From: Scytonematopsis contorta HA4267-MV1
Lineage (GTDB): Bacteria > Cyanobacteriota > Cyanobacteriia > Cyanobacteriales > Nostocaceae
Length of the DNA: 64,000 nucleotides
Direction of reading: 5' to 3'
Assembly: GCA_019359035.1 (NCBI GenBank)
Contig: JAHHIC010000029.1
Location: 1-64,000 of the forward strand
The notes beneath the pieces are model-generated. The model was given only the letters and a program-made list of their open reading frames with translations. It did not search any database and was not told the origin of the DNA. The position numbers and the translations under genes were made by a program. Below, piece by piece: positions 61,995-64,000 of the stretch (the stretch's first letter is position 1; every line of letters begins with the position of its first letter).

Positions 61995-62612
61995 TCAGGC
62001 TTTTTCAAAAGTAGCAAGGACGCCAAATAATATAAATAAGCATCCCCCAATAACTGTCAGTTTGCGCTCGCTAATTCTCCCACAGACAATTTTTCCACAG
62101 CCAACTGCTATCGCTGTGCAAATCGCGTGTCCCAAAATTGAACCTAGCGTCAACCCTATGGGTTCATTATTTACCGCCAAAGAAATTGTTGCTATTTGAG
62201 TGCGGTCACCCCATTCGGCTAAAAAGGTTAGCACAAATCCTTTCACCAAAATTTGCCAATTGCTAGCTTGCTTGCTAAGTTCTTCTTCAGCTTTGATAAC
62301 AACTGCTTTTGCCTCTTCGATTACCTCATCCTCGCTATTACCGCTCATACGATAAGCATCGTAAAACATTTTTAAACCAAAACCGAAAAACAAGAATATG
62401 GAAACGTGGTGTACAAAACCCTTTGGTAAAAAATAGGCCACTTGTCCTACAGCCACAGAAATTATAGTCATCACAATCAACGCCAAAAGCACTCCGCAAA
62501 ATATCAACCGTCGTGAGTGCTTCATAGCCAAAAACATGGCAATAAAGAAACTGCCATCACCTAACTCTGAAACTGTGATGAATGATAAACCCGCGATAAA
62601 TGCTGATAACAC
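61995..62612 (-). CDS. mnx: TMEM165/GDT1-family Mn2+ exporter (Mnx type)
   Basis: A 205-residue, six-to-seven-helix membrane protein of the UPF0016/GDT1 family, exporting Mn2+ (also Ca2+) from the cytoplasm to the lumen or outside. Two copies of the metal motif E-x-G-D are present: ELGDGSFF (residues about 16-23) and EWGDRTQIA (about 135-143); the usual Lys after the first Asp is Gly here. Synechocystis Mnx is the characterised cyanobacterial member. The Mn-responsive yybP-ykoY riboswitch upstream (62712-62872) is strong support for a manganese role. Confidence 0.9.
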   Translation of the reverse strand: MLSAFIAGLSFITVSELGDGSFFIAMFLAMKHSRRLIFCGVLLALIVMTIISVAVGQVAYFLPKGFVHHVSIFLFFGFGLKMFYDAYRMSGNSEDEVIEEAKAVVIKAEEELSKQASNWQILVKGFVLTFLAEWGDRTQIATISLAVNNEPIGLTLGSILGHAICTAIAVGCGKIVCGRISERKLTVIGGCLFILFGVLATFEKA

Positions 62613-62664
62613 GAAATTAGGCTCCTAACTAGACTTTTAATCCTTGTATGAAGCCCAATGAGAT

Positions 62665-62729
62665 AAGCGAGACCTCACTGAACCTCATACACATTCGACA
62701 ATGTATGAATTCAGTGAAGGTCTCGCTTA
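62665..62729 (-). terminator. Expression-platform hairpin of the Mn riboswitch
   Basis: On the minus strand AAGCGAGACCTTCACTGAA pairs with TTCAGTGAGGTCTCGCTT, with inner paired arms. The first half is also the 3' part of the aptamer. The stem can therefore form only if the aptamer 3' part is released, the usual on/off arrangement. No long T run follows, so sequestration or transcriptional arrest are both open. Confidence 0.65.
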
Positions 62730-62872
62730 CAAATTATTTCTAGCTAATTACATGCTAGTTAATTATTTGCTAGCTAATTGCTAATTAATTATTTGTCACC
62801 TGAACCAGGCTTTTCGCCAGTATGTTGATTCAAATGGGCTGGAATTTTTCTCCAGCAGCTACTCCCCTTCTT
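62712..62872 (-). ncRNA. yybP-ykoY manganese riboswitch
   Basis: The minus strand carries GAAGGGGAGTAGC (the invariant L1 motif), then a stem GCTGCTGG...CCAGC, then TCAACATACTGGCGAAAAGCC and the AGGTGAC segment. It ends in AGCGAGACCTTCACTG, matching the conserved AGCAAGACCTT-type L3 strand of the family. It lies about 100 bases upstream of the Mn exporter gene. Family members sense Mn2+ and turn on export genes. Confidence 0.88.
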
Positions 62873-62920
62873 GTAACAACATTATACATAGACCTTAAGA
62901 AATAGTAAAGAGCCAAAACA

Positions 62921-62946
62921 ATTCAAAATAAGCGCTTATTTTGAAT
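62921..62946 (-). terminator. Perfect palindrome after sdhA, likely terminator
   Basis: ATTCAAAATAAGC and its mirror form a 13-bp perfect stem directly after the sdhA stop (3 bp). It is followed on the minus strand by TGTTTTGG. It could work for sdhA on the minus strand. Confidence 0.6.
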
Positions 62947-62949
62947 TTA

Positions 62950-64000
62950 TTAATATTTCCTTTCCTGAGGTTGAAACATAGAAATTGCCACAGGACGATA
63001 ATCGATATCAATTCCAGCAGGTGAATAATAAGCCATTGTGTGTCTAAGAAATTTTGAATCGTCTCTTTGAGGAAAATCTTCGCGGAAATGTGCCCCACGG
63101 CTTTCTTGGCGATTGAGGGCAGATGCTAAAATTATTTTTCCGACTACTATCAAACTCCTCATTTCCAAGGCTTCTACTACTTCGGTATTCCAACAAGAAC
63201 CTTTATCATCTAAATAAATACGCGATGATTTTTCTTGTAAATCTTGTATAATTCGCCAGCCTTCCTCCATAATTTCCTGAGTACGGAACACGCCGCAATA
63301 TTCGGTCATAGTTTCTTGGAAGCTGCCACGAATTTCTTGAATACGGTACTCTCCTTTCTGTTCTAACAAGCCTTGAACCTGTTGTTGAGCTTCTTTAAGG
63401 TAACGCTGCTCGTCAACATTAGGTAGTTTGCGATTTTGTACATACTGAGCAATTGCAGCACCAGTTCTACGTCCGTAAACTACACATTCTAGTAGCGAAT
63501 TACTACCCAAGCGATTTGCTCCATGTACGGATACACAAGAGGTTTCTCCAGCAGCAAAAAATGCTTCTACTAGGTTTTCCCCGCTACTTCTAACACGCCC
63601 ATCTGTGTTAACAGGAATACCACCCATACAATAATGATTGGTAGGGCGTACTGGCATTGGTTGCGTCACAGCATCAACGCCCACAAGACGATGTGCCTCT
63701 TCCCAACAAAACGGGATACGACTCATTATTTTTTCTCGTCCCATATGTCGTAGGTCAAGATAAACAAATGGTCCACCTGCACTACCGTTAATATTTACCC
63801 CTCTTCCAGCACGAATTTCATAAACGATTGCTCGTGAGGTAATATCGCGAGGTGCGAGTTCCATACGACTGGGGGCATATCTTTCCATAAAGCGTTCCCC
63901 TTCGGCGTTGATAAGGTAAGCTCCCTCCCCACGTACTGCTTCGGAAATTAATACGCCTACAGGATATAAGCCTGTGGGATGAAATTGAACGAATTCCATA
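62950..64000 (-). CDS. sdhA: Succinate dehydrogenase/fumarate reductase flavoprotein subunit (partial, runs off the edge)
   Basis: The C-terminal 350 residues of SdhA, which oxidises succinate to fumarate and passes electrons to the quinone pool. Visible signatures are [29 protein letters not shown], the active-site [10 protein letters not shown] and [18 protein letters not shown]. The C-terminal domain includes the conserved [14 protein letters not shown]. The frame continues past the window edge, so the FAD-binding N terminus is missing and the M at 63999 is internal. Complex II genes sdhB or others are not in this window. Confidence 0.95.
   Translation of the reverse strand, partial: MEFVQFHPTGLYPVGVLISEAVRGEGAYLINAEGERFMERYAPSRMELAPRDITSRAIVYEIRAGRGVNINGSAGGPFVYLDLRHMGREKIMSRIPFCWEEAHRLVGVDAVTQPMPVRPTNHYCMGGIPVNTDGRVRSSGENLVEAFFAAGETSCVSVHGANRLGSNSLLECVVYGRRTGAAIAQYVQNRKLPNVDEQRYLKEAQQQVQGLLEQKGEYRIQEIRGSFQETMTEYCGVFRTQEIMEEGWRIIQDLQEKSSRIYLDDKGSCWNTEVVEALEMRSLIVVGKIILASALNRQESRGAHFREDFPQRDDSKFLRHTMAYYSPAGIDIDYRPVAISMFQPQERKY

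Overview
The window reads as chromosomal DNA of a filamentous cyanobacterium, most likely of the heterocyst-forming group (Nostocales). The grounds are AT-rich, loosely packed genes, heptameric short tandem repeats between genes (GGTAATT, TCAACAG and CCCCACT types), several HIP1 octamers GCGATCGC (10117, 22682, 36913, 54689), a large WD40 protein, a CYP120-type P450, a KirBac-type channel, a PEP-CTERM protein and a TMEM165/GDT1 Mn exporter. No genus can be named from sequence alone. I see no rRNA, tRNA, CRISPR array or transposase gene.

Layout. 1-4.1 kb: tail of an unknown gene, a 14-repeat WD40 protein that seems to have lost its N-terminal domain, and a small two-gene pair of unknown function. 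4.3-8.2 kb: Hsp20, an AlkD-like repair protein, a long palindromic MITE-like element, an aminoglycoside-phosphotransferase-fold kinase, a broken gene and an alpha/beta hydrolase. 8.2-15.1 kb: a minus-strand six-gene module with two related GTPases, two related partner proteins of unknown fold, a coiled-coil protein and a patatin phospholipase. This is the best candidate for an undescribed system. 16-28 kb is accessory: a SLATT-like two-helix membrane protein, P450, PEP-CTERM protein, a HicB-like/PIN toxin-antitoxin pair with a frameshifted toxin, ankyrin and HEAT repeat proteins, two orphan genes, and fragments of decayed genes.

28-38 kb is mostly core or housekeeping: K+ channel, GT4 glycosyltransferase, trhO, O-methyltransferase, a site-2 protease fused to TPRs, a phosphoribulokinase-like kinase, radC and a GIY-YIG gene. 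38.9-48.2 kb is a type IV secretion-like cluster with VirB2/3/4/5/6/8/8/10-type proteins, all on the plus strand. I find no VirB9, VirB11, VirD4 or relaxase. 49-61.8 kb carries an amino-acid permease, a lipoprotein-anchored methyltransferase, an FKBP isomerase, a response regulator-histidine kinase hybrid, a frameshifted MocR regulator divergent from GNAT and PPOX-like genes, an endonuclease-like protein, a DUF39 protein and two conserved cyanobacterial unknowns. The right end has a Mn exporter preceded by a yybP-ykoY (Mn2+) riboswitch, and sdhA, which runs off the edge.

Two genes (PIN toxin, MocR regulator) are each broken by one base in a short homopolymer. These may be real decay or sequence errors. 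Intergenic DNA is rich in dispersed palindromes of the GTAGAGAC...GTCTCTAC type and GTAGGTTGGGTT inverted repeats.
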